Of a stretch of DNA of 64,000 nucleotides, positions 43,887-52,506 are shown piece after piece (within the stretch, counting starts at the first letter, position 1; each line of letters opens with the position of its first letter). The translations under genes were made by a program, and so were the position numbers. Source of the stretch: SHLQ01 sp033344795 (GTDB lineage Bacteria > Actinomycetota > Acidimicrobiia > Acidimicrobiales > SHLQ01); the NCBI GenBank assembly GCA_033344795.1, contig JAWPMS010000001.1, positions 248,001-312,000 of the forward strand. Direction: 5' to 3'. The notes under the pieces were generated by a model, which saw only the letters and a list, made by a program, of their open reading frames with translations, had not been told where the DNA came from and did not search any database.

Positions 43887-45473
43887 TCAGTCGAGGAGTG
43901 CGGCTCGAAGTGGTTCGATCCACTCGCCGGTTTCCGGATTCCACGCACCGAAACCGCTGTGGAATTCCCAGTACGCAAACGACATCCCTCGACGGGTGGC
44001 CGCTTCCTGCACGGCGCGAGTCCAGGCAGCGCGGTCGTCGAGCGGAGCGGCGCCATCGGCCCCGAACGCGCCGAATTCTCCCACGTGCATCGGAACGTCG
44101 TTCGACTCCGCCCACTCTGCCGCGGTCGCCAACAACGCATCGATCGCTCCGGACTCGGTCTGAATCATCTCCTCGCATCCACGATCGCTGCAGATGACCA
44201 AGCTCTCGAACGTCACCGGTTCTGGATTGTTCGTGGTGCTCTGGAGGAAGATGCCAGTGCTCTCGTTGGAGCACGCACGAAGGTCGAATGTGTAACTTCC
44301 CGGCTCGGAGGTGGTGGTGACGGTCGCAGCCTCGGTCTCGGCGCCCTCGGGTAGCCGGCAGACGATTCGAAGGTCGGCCTTCCCACTCGACCGAAACGAC
44401 ACCTCGGTGAGCGCTACCCCGCGTTGATAGTCGAGGCTGAAACCGGCGTACTGCCTCTGGTATTCGACCTCGAGGTCGTCTCCCTCAGGCGTGATCTCGA
44501 TGTCCCACGAATAGTTGAAGACGCCGAGCGGGAACGCGGGCTCGGCAGCGATCCATCTCGCACCGACCGCCGGTACGGGGTCCACCCAGGTCGCACCTTG
44601 GTGGGTGAATGGAAATGGTTCATAGACGTGCACCGTGACAATGACGTTCGGATCATCTGGTAGTTCGAAATCCGAGAGCCGGTCGATGGCGTTGTAACCG
44701 ACCGGTCCGATCAAGACCGGCCTCTCGGGGTTCGTCTGACGCACTACCGCGAGAGCATCGGCTGCCATGTCGTTCCACAACGCGGGCTCGACATCGAAGG
44801 TCAGGTGTGGTTCGTTCAGCAACTCGAACACCACGTGGTCGCCTGCGGCCGAGTAGCGCTCGGCGACTTGTGTCCACATGGCGAGGAACCGGTCGCGTTC
44901 GGCGAGCGGGTCATCGTGGATGGCGTCGTAGTGATGCATGTTGACGATGATGATGAGCCCGTTGAGCCCGGCCTGATCGATCGCCCAGTCGACGCGCTCC
45001 CAGATGTTTGTGTAGTCCGCGTGGTCGATCGTCGGATCATCGCCCTCGGGAATGACGTACGGACTGTCGATGTCGGCGTAATCCGCCCAGCTGACGGGGA
45101 GGCGAATGTGAGAAAACCCGGCGTCGGCGACGATCTCGAAATAGGAAGCATCGAGCCCGATGCCCCAGTCACCTTCGCGAGGCGCCTCGAGCGCATTTCC
45201 GAAGTTGATTCCGCGGCCCATGGCGTCGTTGATCTCGACAGCACGCGCGGGTTCGGGCACGGTCGTTGTCGTCGTCGATGTGCTCGATGTGGTGGTGGGC
45301 GTCGTCTCGGTCGATGTTGCCGGCGCTGGGTCGACAACATCGTCGGCATCGCTGACCAACTCCTCGTCATCGCTGGTCGCTGTCGATGACGTGTCTTCGC
45401 TGCTCGTGCTGCACGAAACGCCCAAAGTGGCCACCATGGCGAAGATCCAGAATGCTCGCCGCGGTTGCATCAT
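43887..45473 (-). CDS. GH5 cellulase-like lipoprotein with an inserted domain
   Basis: 528 residues. Signal peptide with lipobox LGVSC (Cys21), a Thr/Ser-rich linker (about 35-75), then a GH5 barrel: GRGINFGNALEAP, HIRLPVSW, ELLNEPH (acid/base Glu211), VTVHVYEPFPFTHQGATW, HVGEFGAFG (nucleophile Glu456) and AYWEFHSGFG. Between the sixth and seventh strands, residues about 300-430 form an extra beta-rich stretch (FNYSWDIEITPEG, GSYTFDLRAC) resembling a carbohydrate-binding module. It probably acts at the cell surface on beta-glucans. ATG 45473 follows TACACT by seven bases. Confidence 0.87.
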   Translation of the reverse strand: MMQPRRAFWIFAMVATLGVSCSTSSEDTSSTATSDDEELVSDADDVVDPAPATSTETTPTTTSSTSTTTTTVPEPARAVEINDAMGRGINFGNALEAPREGDWGIGLDASYFEIVADAGFSHIRLPVSWADYADIDSPYVIPEGDDPTIDHADYTNIWERVDWAIDQAGLNGLIIIVNMHHYDAIHDDPLAERDRFLAMWTQVAERYSAAGDHVVFELLNEPHLTFDVEPALWNDMAADALAVVRQTNPERPVLIGPVGYNAIDRLSDFELPDDPNVIVTVHVYEPFPFTHQGATWVDPVPAVGARWIAAEPAFPLGVFNYSWDIEITPEGDDLEVEYQRQYAGFSLDYQRGVALTEVSFRSSGKADLRIVCRLPEGAETEAATVTTTSEPGSYTFDLRACSNESTGIFLQSTTNNPEPVTFESLVICSDRGCEEMIQTESGAIDALLATAAEWAESNDVPMHVGEFGAFGADGAAPLDDRAAWTRAVQEAATRRGMSFAYWEFHSGFGAWNPETGEWIEPLRAALLD

Positions 45474-45480
45474 TTGCAGG

Positions 45481-45486
45481 AGTGTA
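45481..45486 (-). promoter_or_regulatory. -10 hexamer of a leaderless-type start (GH5 gene)
   Basis: TACACT on the minus strand, seven bases before ATG 45473; only seven bases from the divergent hexamer at 45494-45499. Confidence 0.5.
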
Positions 45487-45493
45487 GGAGCGG

Positions 45494-45499
45494 TAGCCT
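45494..45499 (+). promoter_or_regulatory. -10 hexamer of a leaderless-type start (LLM gene at 45506)
   Basis: TAGCCT, six bases before ATG 45506. Confidence 0.5.
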
Positions 45500-45505
45500 T
45501 CGCAC

Positions 45506-46501
45506 ATGACGCGCCTTCCGTTGTCGGTTCTCGATCTGTCCCTCGTTCCCGTCGGTGCAACCAGCACCGAGGCTCTTGCGGCCACGACCGCTCTTGCGAA
45601 ACGAGCTGATGCTCGAGGTTTCACCCGATTCTGGGTCGCAGAACACCACAACATGTCGGCGGTCGCCAGTGCGTCTCCGCCGGTTCTGATTGCGCACCTG
45701 GCCGCGTCAACCGAGCGAATCAGCGTGGGATCGGGTGGCGTGATGTTGCCCAACCACGCACCATTCGTGGTCGCTGAACAGTTCGCCATGCTCGAGGCGC
45801 TCCATCCCGGGAGAATCGACTTGGGTATCGGTCGTGCGCCGGGGACCGATCGCCAGACGATGATGGCGTTGCGCCGCAACATGAATCCGATCGACGTGGA
45901 CGAATTCCCGCAGCATGTCATCGATGTGATGGGCCTGCTTGGAGACGTGCGTACCGAAGACGGCATGTACACACACGTCAACGCCACGCCTCACGCCACT
46001 TCGCGTCCCACGGTGGCCCTCCTCGGTTCGAGCGGCTATTCGGCGCAGCTTGCCGGCTTGTTGGGTCTGCCCTTCGGGTTCGCTCATCACTTCGGCATGG
46101 GCGGCACCAGCGAAGCGGCCGATATCTACCGACAGCACTTCACGCCTTCTCCAGTGCTCGATGAACCGCATCTGATCGTGACCGCTGTGGCGGTCGCTGC
46201 AGAAACGGCAGTCGAGGCCGACCACTTGTTGGCCTCACATCGGCTGTTCAAACACGGCCTGCGAACGGGGCGTCTCTACGGCGTGCTCGATGCCGATGCC
46301 GCCACTGCGCACTCCGACTACGAAGCTGCATGTGCTGGTGGCACGAATGCGGTCTATGGGACGGGCGCCGACGTGGCCGACGGACTCGACAAACTCGCCG
46401 TCGAAATGGGCGCGACCGAACTCATGATCACCATCCCGATCGCGGATGTCGCACAGCGCCTCGCAAGCCTCGAGCTCACCGCCGACGCCTGGTTCGACTG
46501 A
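45506..46501 (+). CDS. LLM-class flavin-dependent oxidoreductase (YhbW-like)
   Basis: 331 residues. LPLSVLDLSLVPVG at the N-terminus, RFWVAEHHNMSAVASASP, VGSGGVMLPNHAPFVVAEQF and IDLGIGRAPGTDRQT are hallmarks of the group 1 bacterial-luciferase-like FMN enzymes such as YhbW. Oxidises an unknown substrate with reduced flavin. Divergent from the GH5 gene; the two promoters lie within 20 bases. Confidence 0.9.
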   Translation: MTRLPLSVLDLSLVPVGATSTEALAATTALAKRADARGFTRFWVAEHHNMSAVASASPPVLIAHLAASTERISVGSGGVMLPNHAPFVVAEQFAMLEALHPGRIDLGIGRAPGTDRQTMMALRRNMNPIDVDEFPQHVIDVMGLLGDVRTEDGMYTHVNATPHATSRPTVALLGSSGYSAQLAGLLGLPFGFAHHFGMGGTSEAADIYRQHFTPSPVLDEPHLIVTAVAVAAETAVEADHLLASHRLFKHGLRTGRLYGVLDADAATAHSDYEAACAGGTNAVYGTGADVADGLDKLAVEMGATELMITIPIADVAQRLASLELTADAWFD

Positions 46502-46543
46502 CGTCGTCCGCCTTCGCACGCCGAACGCACCGCACCGATTTGT

Positions 46544-46558
46544 TTACCTGTGAGGTAA
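46544..46558. promoter_or_regulatory. Palindromic candidate operator upstream of the SRPBCC gene
   Basis: TTACCT-GTG-AGGTAA, a perfect 6-bp inverted repeat. It lies 23 bases before the TACGTT hexamer, about where a -35 box would be. The arms resemble TetR/MarR/HxlR-type operators; no adjacent regulator gene is seen. Confidence 0.5.
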
Positions 46559-46581
46559 TGGCCTGACGCCGCGGATGTGCG

Positions 46582-46587
46582 TACGTT
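46582..46587 (+). promoter_or_regulatory. -10 hexamer of a leaderless-type start (SRPBCC gene)
   Basis: TACGTT, seven bases before ATG 46595. Confidence 0.5.
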
Positions 46588-46594
46588 GAACCAC

Positions 46595-47047
46595 ATGAAC
46601 TCGATCACCGTCTCAAAGACCATCGCTGCGCCTCAGCAAGCCGTGTGGGATGTACTGGCCGACTTCGGCAACATCTCGACGTGGAACTCGGGTGTGGCGA
46701 CCTCGTTCCTGACCGATGGCTCAGACGTCGTCCACGTGGGCTCGCAGAGACACTGTGACCTGAAACCAATGGGCGGTCTCGACGAGACACTCAGCGTCAT
46801 GGAGGAACCCGATCGAGCGGTTGTCAAGATCGACAAGGCGACCCGGATCCCGATCAAGTCCGCCGAGGTCGAGTTCCTGCTTGCACCTACTGACGAGGCA
46901 ACCACCACGACCATCAACTATCGCTTTCACGCCAAAGGTGGGCCGCTATCCGGGGTGATCGGCAAGATGCTCGAAGGTCAGCTCAGTACCGGCTTCAAAG
47001 GATTCCTCGATGATCTCGAGGTCGCCGCACAAACGACCGCGGTGTAG
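46595..47047 (+). CDS. SRPBCC (START-like) family protein
   Basis: 150 residues: SKTIAAPQQAVWDVLADFGN at the start, then a helix-grip beta sheet and a C-terminal helix (LEGQLSTGFKGFLDDLEVA). Such proteins bind hydrophobic ligands (polyketide cyclase/dehydrase superfamily). It stands alone between an LLM gene and a convergent sterol-desaturase-type gene. The palindrome at 46544-46558 suggests repressor control. Confidence 0.85.
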   Translation: MNSITVSKTIAAPQQAVWDVLADFGNISTWNSGVATSFLTDGSDVVHVGSQRHCDLKPMGGLDETLSVMEEPDRAVVKIDKATRIPIKSAEVEFLLAPTDEATTTTINYRFHAKGGPLSGVIGKMLEGQLSTGFKGFLDDLEVAAQTTAV

Positions 47048-47068
47048 GCGAGGGCCTTTCGCGAGGAC

Positions 47069-47908
47069 TCAGGACGGTCGAGCGAGAACGACTCCGGCTC
47101 GATCGCTCATCGTCGAGGCCGCACGCACATCGTCGAGCAGTGTGCCATAGCCACCAACCAGTGCCTCACGCACGTTCGTGACCGACTTGTCGCCCGTCAG
47201 GCCATAACGAACGCGCTCGACTTCGGGCTCGAACGTTCCGAAGAGGTGATCCCAGATCGTGAGCATCGAGCCATAGTTCTTGTCGAGGTACTGCTCGTTC
47301 GAACCGTGATGGACTCGGTGGACGCTGGGGGTCACGAAGAATCGTTCCATGCGAGGCATGCGCCCCCAGAGTTCGGTGTGTTGCACCTGTCCGATCATCA
47401 GCACCAGTCCGCCGTAGACCGCAGCTGCCGCTGGGTGGAAGCCCATGAGCGGCGCCCAGAGATACAGCACTGGTTTGTACAACGCCTCCATCCACGGCAT
47501 GCGAACCGCGGTGGTGAACGAGAACTCGCGGGACGAATGATGAATCATGTGTGAGGCCCAGAGCCCCGCGAAGCGATGTTCGGCGCGGTGCACCCAGTAG
47601 TAGACGAAGTCTCGGCTCACGAAGAGCACGATCCACGTCCACCAGACGGTGGCCGATAATTCGAAGATTCCGTACCGGTCGTGCACGTGCAGCGCGACGG
47701 CGAACATCAACAACTGGGAGACCGCACTCTTGGCCACCGCGTAACTGAAGCCCGCCACGACCGAGGTTCGGATCGCAGCCCAAGCGTCTCTGTCGCGCTC
47801 GCCACGACTGCGAATGATCACGTCGAGCACGACCGCGGTGAGCACGGAGAAGAACACCACGTACGCGATGTTGTCCATGAGCCACTCGGCAACGGATGCA
47901 AAGGTCAT
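47069..47908 (-). CDS. Sterol desaturase/fatty acid hydroxylase family membrane protein
   Basis: 279 residues with four or more membrane helices. The three histidine boxes of di-iron membrane hydroxylases are present: HRAEH, HMIHHS and HRVHHG. They hydroxylate or desaturate sterols, fatty acids or carotenoids at the membrane. GAGGT lies about six bases before ATG 47908. The substrate is unknown. Confidence 0.92.
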   Translation of the reverse strand: MTFASVAEWLMDNIAYVVFFSVLTAVVLDVIIRSRGERDRDAWAAIRTSVVAGFSYAVAKSAVSQLLMFAVALHVHDRYGIFELSATVWWTWIVLFVSRDFVYYWVHRAEHRFAGLWASHMIHHSSREFSFTTAVRMPWMEALYKPVLYLWAPLMGFHPAAAAVYGGLVLMIGQVQHTELWGRMPRMERFFVTPSVHRVHHGSNEQYLDKNYGSMLTIWDHLFGTFEPEVERVRYGLTGDKSVTNVREALVGGYGTLLDDVRAASTMSDRAGVVLARPS

Positions 47909-47994
47909 GCCTGTACCTCGGTGAGCGACTTGCCCTGCCTGAGCTGCTCTTTGCGACAGTCTGCGCGGCCACGAGTCGAATCGAGCGCGAACGG

Positions 47995-48000
47995 TACTGT
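47995..48000 (+). promoter_or_regulatory. -10 hexamer of a leaderless-type start (small gene at 48007)
   Basis: TACTGT, six bases before ATG 48007. Confidence 0.5.
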
Positions 48001-48006
48001 TTGGCC

Positions 48007-48228
48007 ATGGCGCACAACGCGACGGTCGAGATCCCGCTGACCACAGATCACTTCCAGTGTTCGATCTTGTATGAAGCAGTTCTCGCGGAAGGTTTCGTCG
48101 TACAGCTCCTCACCGAGATGCCAGATTCGGGGAGCCACTCCTTTGCGACACCGAACCGACTTCTCGTGTTTGAAGCCGATCTCGAGGGAGTGAAGGAAGT
48201 TCTCGGACGTTCGTTTCCGGTCGACTGA
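48007..48228 (+). CDS. Small DUF2007-like protein
   Basis: 73 residues starting MAHNATVEIPLTTDHFQC. The central AVLAEGFVVQLLTEMPDSG and NRLLVFEADLEGVKEVLG fit the short ferredoxin-like DUF2007 (putative signal-transducing) domain. The start is set by a -10 hexamer six bases upstream; a longer frame to 47896 is open but unlikely. Function unknown. Confidence 0.6.
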   Translation: MAHNATVEIPLTTDHFQCSILYEAVLAEGFVVQLLTEMPDSGSHSFATPNRLLVFEADLEGVKEVLGRSFPVD

Positions 48229-48262
48229 GATTTCTGCGGGTTTCTTGGCGGTTTGGTTGCTA

Positions 48263-48277
48263 TCGAACATACGTTCG
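48263..48277. promoter_or_regulatory. SOS box (LexA operator) upstream of the DUF222-HNH gene
   Basis: TCGAACATACGTTCG, matching the mycobacterial consensus TCGAAC-N4-GTTCGA in 11 of 12 fixed positions. It lies about 90 bases before the ATG of the only downstream gene on this strand. Confidence 0.8.
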
Positions 48278-48367
48278 TAGTAAGCTCGCAGTACCTGCTC
48301 GCCCCCCACAAGACCTATCTCTCCAGCTTTCGGAAGAGTTCTGTGTTTGTGGAAGGAGGCGAACCCC

Positions 48368-49672
48368 ATGTCAATCATCACCTGCGATGACCATGTTGAT
48401 GACGTGCTGGCACGCCTCCAGACCGTTGTCGGAGACGCCGCGGCGTTGTCGTTGGTGTCGTTGAGTGTCGAGCAGTTGAACACGTGGCTGGTGGCCATGG
48501 TTCGTTTGGTGTCCCAAGCACAGGGGTTGCAAGCGTCTGCGATGCAAGAAGCCGAAGCCTCGGGTTTGCCGGTCCGGTTCGGATCCAGGGTGCTCACCAC
48601 CCATCTCGCCAAAGCCACCAACGGCAACGCAAAAGTATTGGGCCCCGATCGCACCATGGCCATATGGTTGCGTGACTTCCCGATGTTCCATCAAGCCATG
48701 GTTGATGGGGTGTTGTCTCGTTCGCATGTGGTGGCTCTCAAATCAATCGATTCGGTAAAGGTGCATGGCCTGTTGGTGCGTGACCAGCAGATCTTCATCG
48801 ACGCAGCCAAAGACTTGTTGTGGCCGGAATGGAAAGGTGTTGTCGGTTATTGGCTGAACGCCGCGAACCCCGACGGTGAACTCTCTGACCCTGCAGATCC
48901 CACGTATGGGATGTCGGTGCGCACCAAAACCAACGGTGACGTCACCGTCACCATTCACATGGACCCGATCACCGGTGAAGCGTTCTTGACGATGCACGAA
49001 CGTGAAGTCGAAAAGATCTCCCGCCACGAACGCAACAACCCAAACGTCGTCGCCATGTCCCCACGCAAGAAGAACCTCGCAGCACTCATGCGGCTCATGG
49101 TTCGCGGGTTCCAACGCAACAACGGCACCACCCCAGTTCCGTTGATCAACATTGTGATGTCAGAGAAGGTCGCCGAAGACCTACTGGCCCGCACCTTCGG
49201 CCACGAAACCCCCAACGGCGACTCGCCGCTCGATGTAGATCCGTTTTCGCTTCCAATCGACTGGGAAGACATCGATGGCCGGTGTGAAACGATCCGGGGC
49301 ACTCCCGTGCACCCAAAACACGCCCTTGGGTTGTTGTTGATCGGCAAACTGCGTCGCACCGTCATGACCACAGACTCCCAAGTGATCAACCTTGGCCGCG
49401 ACGTTCGGTTCTTTACCGCAGCCCAACGCAATGCCCTGTTGGTTCAGTCTCGGGGTCAGTGTGTCGACGGCTGTCAGAACCCATTCGCCTGGTTGGAAGC
49501 CGACCACGTTCACCCCCACTCCAAAGGGGGCCACACCAACATTGCCGACGGCATCATGCGATGTCGGCCAGACAACCACGCCAAAGCAGACAACCTCAAC
49601 GGCTGGTGGAACAAAGGCGCCCCGGGCAGCGAAGTAGATACGAGCGGGACCGCAGACGACAACGAAGACTGA
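48368..49672 (+). CDS. DUF222 (13E12-type) HNH endonuclease family protein
   Basis: 434 residues. DUF222 occupies most of the protein (LNTWLVAMVRLVSQAQGLQA, TTHLAKATNGN) and a C-terminal HNH motif follows: RGQCVDGCQNPFAWLEADHV, GGHTNIADGIMRC and PDNHAKADN. AAGGAGG at 48353-48359 lies eight bases before ATG 48368, an unusually strong site for this window. Codon choice (many TTG, GTT, CCA) differs from neighbours, suggesting recent arrival. DUF222-HNH genes are multicopy and mobile-like in actinobacteria, and several are LexA-controlled in M. tuberculosis; the SOS box here fits. Confidence 0.92.
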   Translation: MSIITCDDHVDDVLARLQTVVGDAAALSLVSLSVEQLNTWLVAMVRLVSQAQGLQASAMQEAEASGLPVRFGSRVLTTHLAKATNGNAKVLGPDRTMAIWLRDFPMFHQAMVDGVLSRSHVVALKSIDSVKVHGLLVRDQQIFIDAAKDLLWPEWKGVVGYWLNAANPDGELSDPADPTYGMSVRTKTNGDVTVTIHMDPITGEAFLTMHEREVEKISRHERNNPNVVAMSPRKKNLAALMRLMVRGFQRNNGTTPVPLINIVMSEKVAEDLLARTFGHETPNGDSPLDVDPFSLPIDWEDIDGRCETIRGTPVHPKHALGLLLIGKLRRTVMTTDSQVINLGRDVRFFTAAQRNALLVQSRGQCVDGCQNPFAWLEADHVHPHSKGGHTNIADGIMRCRPDNHAKADNLNGWWNKGAPGSEVDTSGTADDNED

Positions 49673-49693
49673 GAATCGGCTAGACCGAACGTT

Positions 49694-50554
49694 ATGCGTC
49701 TCAGTGTCTCGCTCGGTTCAGCCCATCCTCAAGACGGCCCACGCCTGATGATCGAGCGTGCTCGAGCCGCTCACGAAGCTGGCTTTGTTTCCCTCAGCCT
49801 TGGCGATCACCACAACATGTCGACGCAGTACGCCCAGAACACCCCGATGCTCGGTCGCCTTCTCGCTGAGTGGCCAGACCGGCCTGCAGGCTGCTTGTTT
49901 CTCGTACCGCTCTGGCATCCGCTGCTCATGGCCGAACAGATCGGCACGCTCGCCGCAACCCATGGCGACCGATTCATCGTGCAGGCTGCCATCGGCTGGG
50001 GTGCGGATCAGTTCAACGCCTTCGGCACGACCGAGCGAGACCGGGCTCGCCGAATCGACGAAGCCGTACCGCTGGTCAAGCAACTCCTGGCGGGCGAGGT
50101 GGTCGACAGTGAGTTCTTCGACATCGTCGGCGGTCGTGTGGGCCTAAGACCCGAGATCACACCGGAGTGGTGGATCGGCGCTGGCGCTGACAGAGCTCTG
50201 AAACGCGCCGCACACCTTGGCGATGTCTGGTACGCGGGACCAGGTCTCGACGTCGTCAGCGGCAAAGAGCGGCTCGAAAGATACCGCTCGTTCGGCGGCG
50301 AGAGGGCCGTGATCCGCAAGGATGCTCTCGTGCTCGATGATGGCGACCTGGCTCGTGAGACCGCAGCTGCGATCATCGCGTCGGGTTATCGCGGTCTCAC
50401 CAGCGATCAGCTCATCATTGGCAATGCAGACGACGCGGGCGAACAGATCGAACCGCTTCTCGACGCAGGGTTCGACGAAGTTGTCATTCGTTGCATGTCT
50501 GTACCTCAAGACCTCGCACTCGAAACACTCGAGACCCTCGGATCCCTCATCTGA
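49694..50554 (+). CDS. LLM-class oxidoreductase, probably F420-dependent
   Basis: 286 residues. RLSVSLGSAHPQDGPR, FVSLSLGDHHNMSTQYAQNT, IGTLAATHGDRFIVQAAIG and AGFDEVVIRCMS fit the luciferase-like barrel of F420-type enzymes. A second HHN motif is shared with the LLM protein at 45506. It lies 21 bases after DUF222-HNH, but a separate promoter (TAGACC seven bases before the ATG) is possible. Confidence 0.85.
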   Translation: MRLSVSLGSAHPQDGPRLMIERARAAHEAGFVSLSLGDHHNMSTQYAQNTPMLGRLLAEWPDRPAGCLFLVPLWHPLLMAEQIGTLAATHGDRFIVQAAIGWGADQFNAFGTTERDRARRIDEAVPLVKQLLAGEVVDSEFFDIVGGRVGLRPEITPEWWIGAGADRALKRAAHLGDVWYAGPGLDVVSGKERLERYRSFGGERAVIRKDALVLDDGDLARETAAAIIASGYRGLTSDQLIIGNADDAGEQIEPLLDAGFDEVVIRCMSVPQDLALETLETLGSLI

Positions 50555-50656
50555 GGTCTCGCGCGGCGGACGGACTCATCGTTGGCCGTACCATTCGCAC
50601 CAGGCGGTTTCGCGTGCGACTAAACAAACCTGAGCTCTCAAGGCCTTGTAGCCGCA

Positions 50657-51142
50657 ATGGCTGAAGCGACCGATGCATTCGATGAGTGGTTTCGAGCCGA
50701 GCACCCGCGCGTGCTTGGTGCGGTGCTCATCGTGTGTGCGGGTGATGTCGCCAAGGCTGAGGATGCAACCAACGATGCGTTCGTGAAGGCGTTCGAGCGG
50801 TGGGACTCGGTGGAGGCGATGACTTCACCCCGTGCCTGGGTAACCAAGGTCGCAATCAACGGTGCGAAGCGATCTTTTGTGCGCCGTCGACCACACGTGC
50901 CGCTCGTCAACGATGACTCGGCGCTCGTCGCAACCACCGACCCCGACATCGATCACGAACTCTGGTCGGCCGTTGCGGCTCTGTCGGTCCGGCAGCGAGC
51001 CGTCGTCGTTTTGCGCTATGTCGACCACCTGTCGCAAGCCGCGGTCGCCGACGAGCTTCATATCGCACCTGGAACCGTTGCCGCCACCCTCAGCCATGCC
51101 AGACGCAATCTCCGCATCGAGCTGGAAGGCGAGGCATCATGA
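50657..51142 (+). CDS. ECF-type RNA polymerase sigma factor
   Basis: 161 residues. Region 2: DEWFRAEHPRVLGAVLIVC, AEDATNDAFVKAFERWDSV; region 4: LSVRQRAVVVLRYVDHLSQA followed by the helix-turn-helix AVADELHIAPGTVAATLSHA. It belongs to the short SigE-like actinobacterial ECF group. The TGA overlaps the ATG of the next gene (ATGA), so sigma factor and membrane partner are made together. Confidence 0.92.
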   Translation: MAEATDAFDEWFRAEHPRVLGAVLIVCAGDVAKAEDATNDAFVKAFERWDSVEAMTSPRAWVTKVAINGAKRSFVRRRPHVPLVNDDSALVATTDPDIDHELWSAVAALSVRQRAVVVLRYVDHLSQAAVADELHIAPGTVAATLSHARRNLRIELEGEAS

Positions 51143-52506
51143 CGCACGACGACGACATCCCAGAACTCCTCAATCGGTTGGAAGATCGCCTCGACAGCCC
51201 AAGCGCTGACGCGATTCGAACAGAAGCCTCCCGGCGAAGAGCTGTGCGTATGCGGATGGCCAACACTGCAGGCGTCCTCGCGCTGATCGTGGCGATCGTT
51301 GGCAGCGCGCTTTGGTTCACACGTGACACGCCGGCAACCACGGCCACGGTGGCAGAGGACGCAGTGGAACTGGTCGACGTGCAGCCGGTGGCCGCTGACT
51401 CGGCGCCGATCGTTTTGGATGGGGCGGAGCTGCTGAGAGAGCTTGGACCGCTCACCATTGTCACGGACTTCTCGCAAGAGGAACAGCCACCGTTCTATCC
51501 TCGGACCGAAGCCGCAAGCGCGTCATTCCTGCTTCAGCGACGCAATTCAGTGAGCGAAGTCACCGACAACGGAATGCTGCTCTTCGATGGGTGCGATACC
51601 GACGCCTATTGGATCGAGTGGGCAGAGTCGGGCTTTCAGGTAGGTGAGCGCGCAATAGTCCCGAGCTATGACGTACCAGAAGGGGAAACGGCGTGCGGCC
51701 AGACGAACGAGCATTCTGGATTCAACTCCCGAATTCAGAGTGGGCAGTTTGTCTCCGTGAGCTATGACCCATCAAAGAACACCTTCTTGCTGCGCTCCGA
51801 TGGACATTCCTCCGGCATCATCGTTCGCAGCCCACCGAATCGCGCATGGACGATGGTCCTCGCCGGACCCCCTCGCACGACTTCGATCGCGTCTACCGCA
51901 ACACCACCAACGACCGGCCCTGCGCCGTTGAATGCCCAAGGTGTAGTGCGCATGGACGACAACTGCATGAACTTCACCCATCTGCAGCTTCGCGATCATG
52001 GGTGGTTCATCGTGAGCGATCCGCCTCTGGAGTGGCAGGGTCGTCCGGGTTTCGACGTTGCTGTCGAACTCGATGCTTCCGGCGGGTTTGTCGCGACCGA
52101 CCGCGACGGCCTCTCTGCGACGTTCGCCTTCGACGTTGATGAGGCGCAGTCGCGCAGCTGTCGGCGTTGGGTGAACCCCACACCGCAGGAGGCACTTCCC
52201 ACAATCGATGCTCGCTCGGTCGACGACTGCATTACGGGCTTCAATGCGACGGCCCAGGTATCAACGATCATCGACGGCCCCGACGAGAACGAGACCGCTT
52301 GGGCGATCTTTCAAGAGGCCGAGGATTGGGAAGGGAATGCCAACGTGTGTTGGATCTCGATCTCCACTGACATGAGCTGCCGGTCGTACGCGTGGTTCAA
52401 AGAGCAGGGACGAGACCCAACCGGGTTCGCCGAAGACCCTCCACTCGACCCCGACCAACCCTGCGTCGGCAATGGCACCCAGTTTGACGAAGACTCAGCC
52501 CGCTAG
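51139..52506 (+). CDS. Membrane partner of the sigma factor, probable anti-sigma factor with large outer domain
   Basis: 455 residues. Short cytoplasmic N-terminus with helices (DIPELLNRLEDRLDSPSADA) that could hold the sigma factor, no ZAS zinc motif, one membrane helix (NTAGVLALIVAIVGSALWFT), then about 390 residues outside, Cys-containing and beta-rich (CDTDAYWIEWAES, CMNFTHLQLRDHG, CRSYAWFKEQG). Four-base overlap with the sigma gene supports an anti-sigma role. The outer domain could be the sensor; no known fold was recognised. It overlaps the convergent transporter gene by 12 bases. Confidence 0.75.
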   Translation: MTHDDDIPELLNRLEDRLDSPSADAIRTEASRRRAVRMRMANTAGVLALIVAIVGSALWFTRDTPATTATVAEDAVELVDVQPVAADSAPIVLDGAELLRELGPLTIVTDFSQEEQPPFYPRTEAASASFLLQRRNSVSEVTDNGMLLFDGCDTDAYWIEWAESGFQVGERAIVPSYDVPEGETACGQTNEHSGFNSRIQSGQFVSVSYDPSKNTFLLRSDGHSSGIIVRSPPNRAWTMVLAGPPRTTSIASTATPPTTGPAPLNAQGVVRMDDNCMNFTHLQLRDHGWFIVSDPPLEWQGRPGFDVAVELDASGGFVATDRDGLSATFAFDVDEAQSRSCRRWVNPTPQEALPTIDARSVDDCITGFNATAQVSTIIDGPDENETAWAIFQEAEDWEGNANVCWISISTDMSCRSYAWFKEQGRDPTGFAEDPPLDPDQPCVGNGTQFDEDSAR

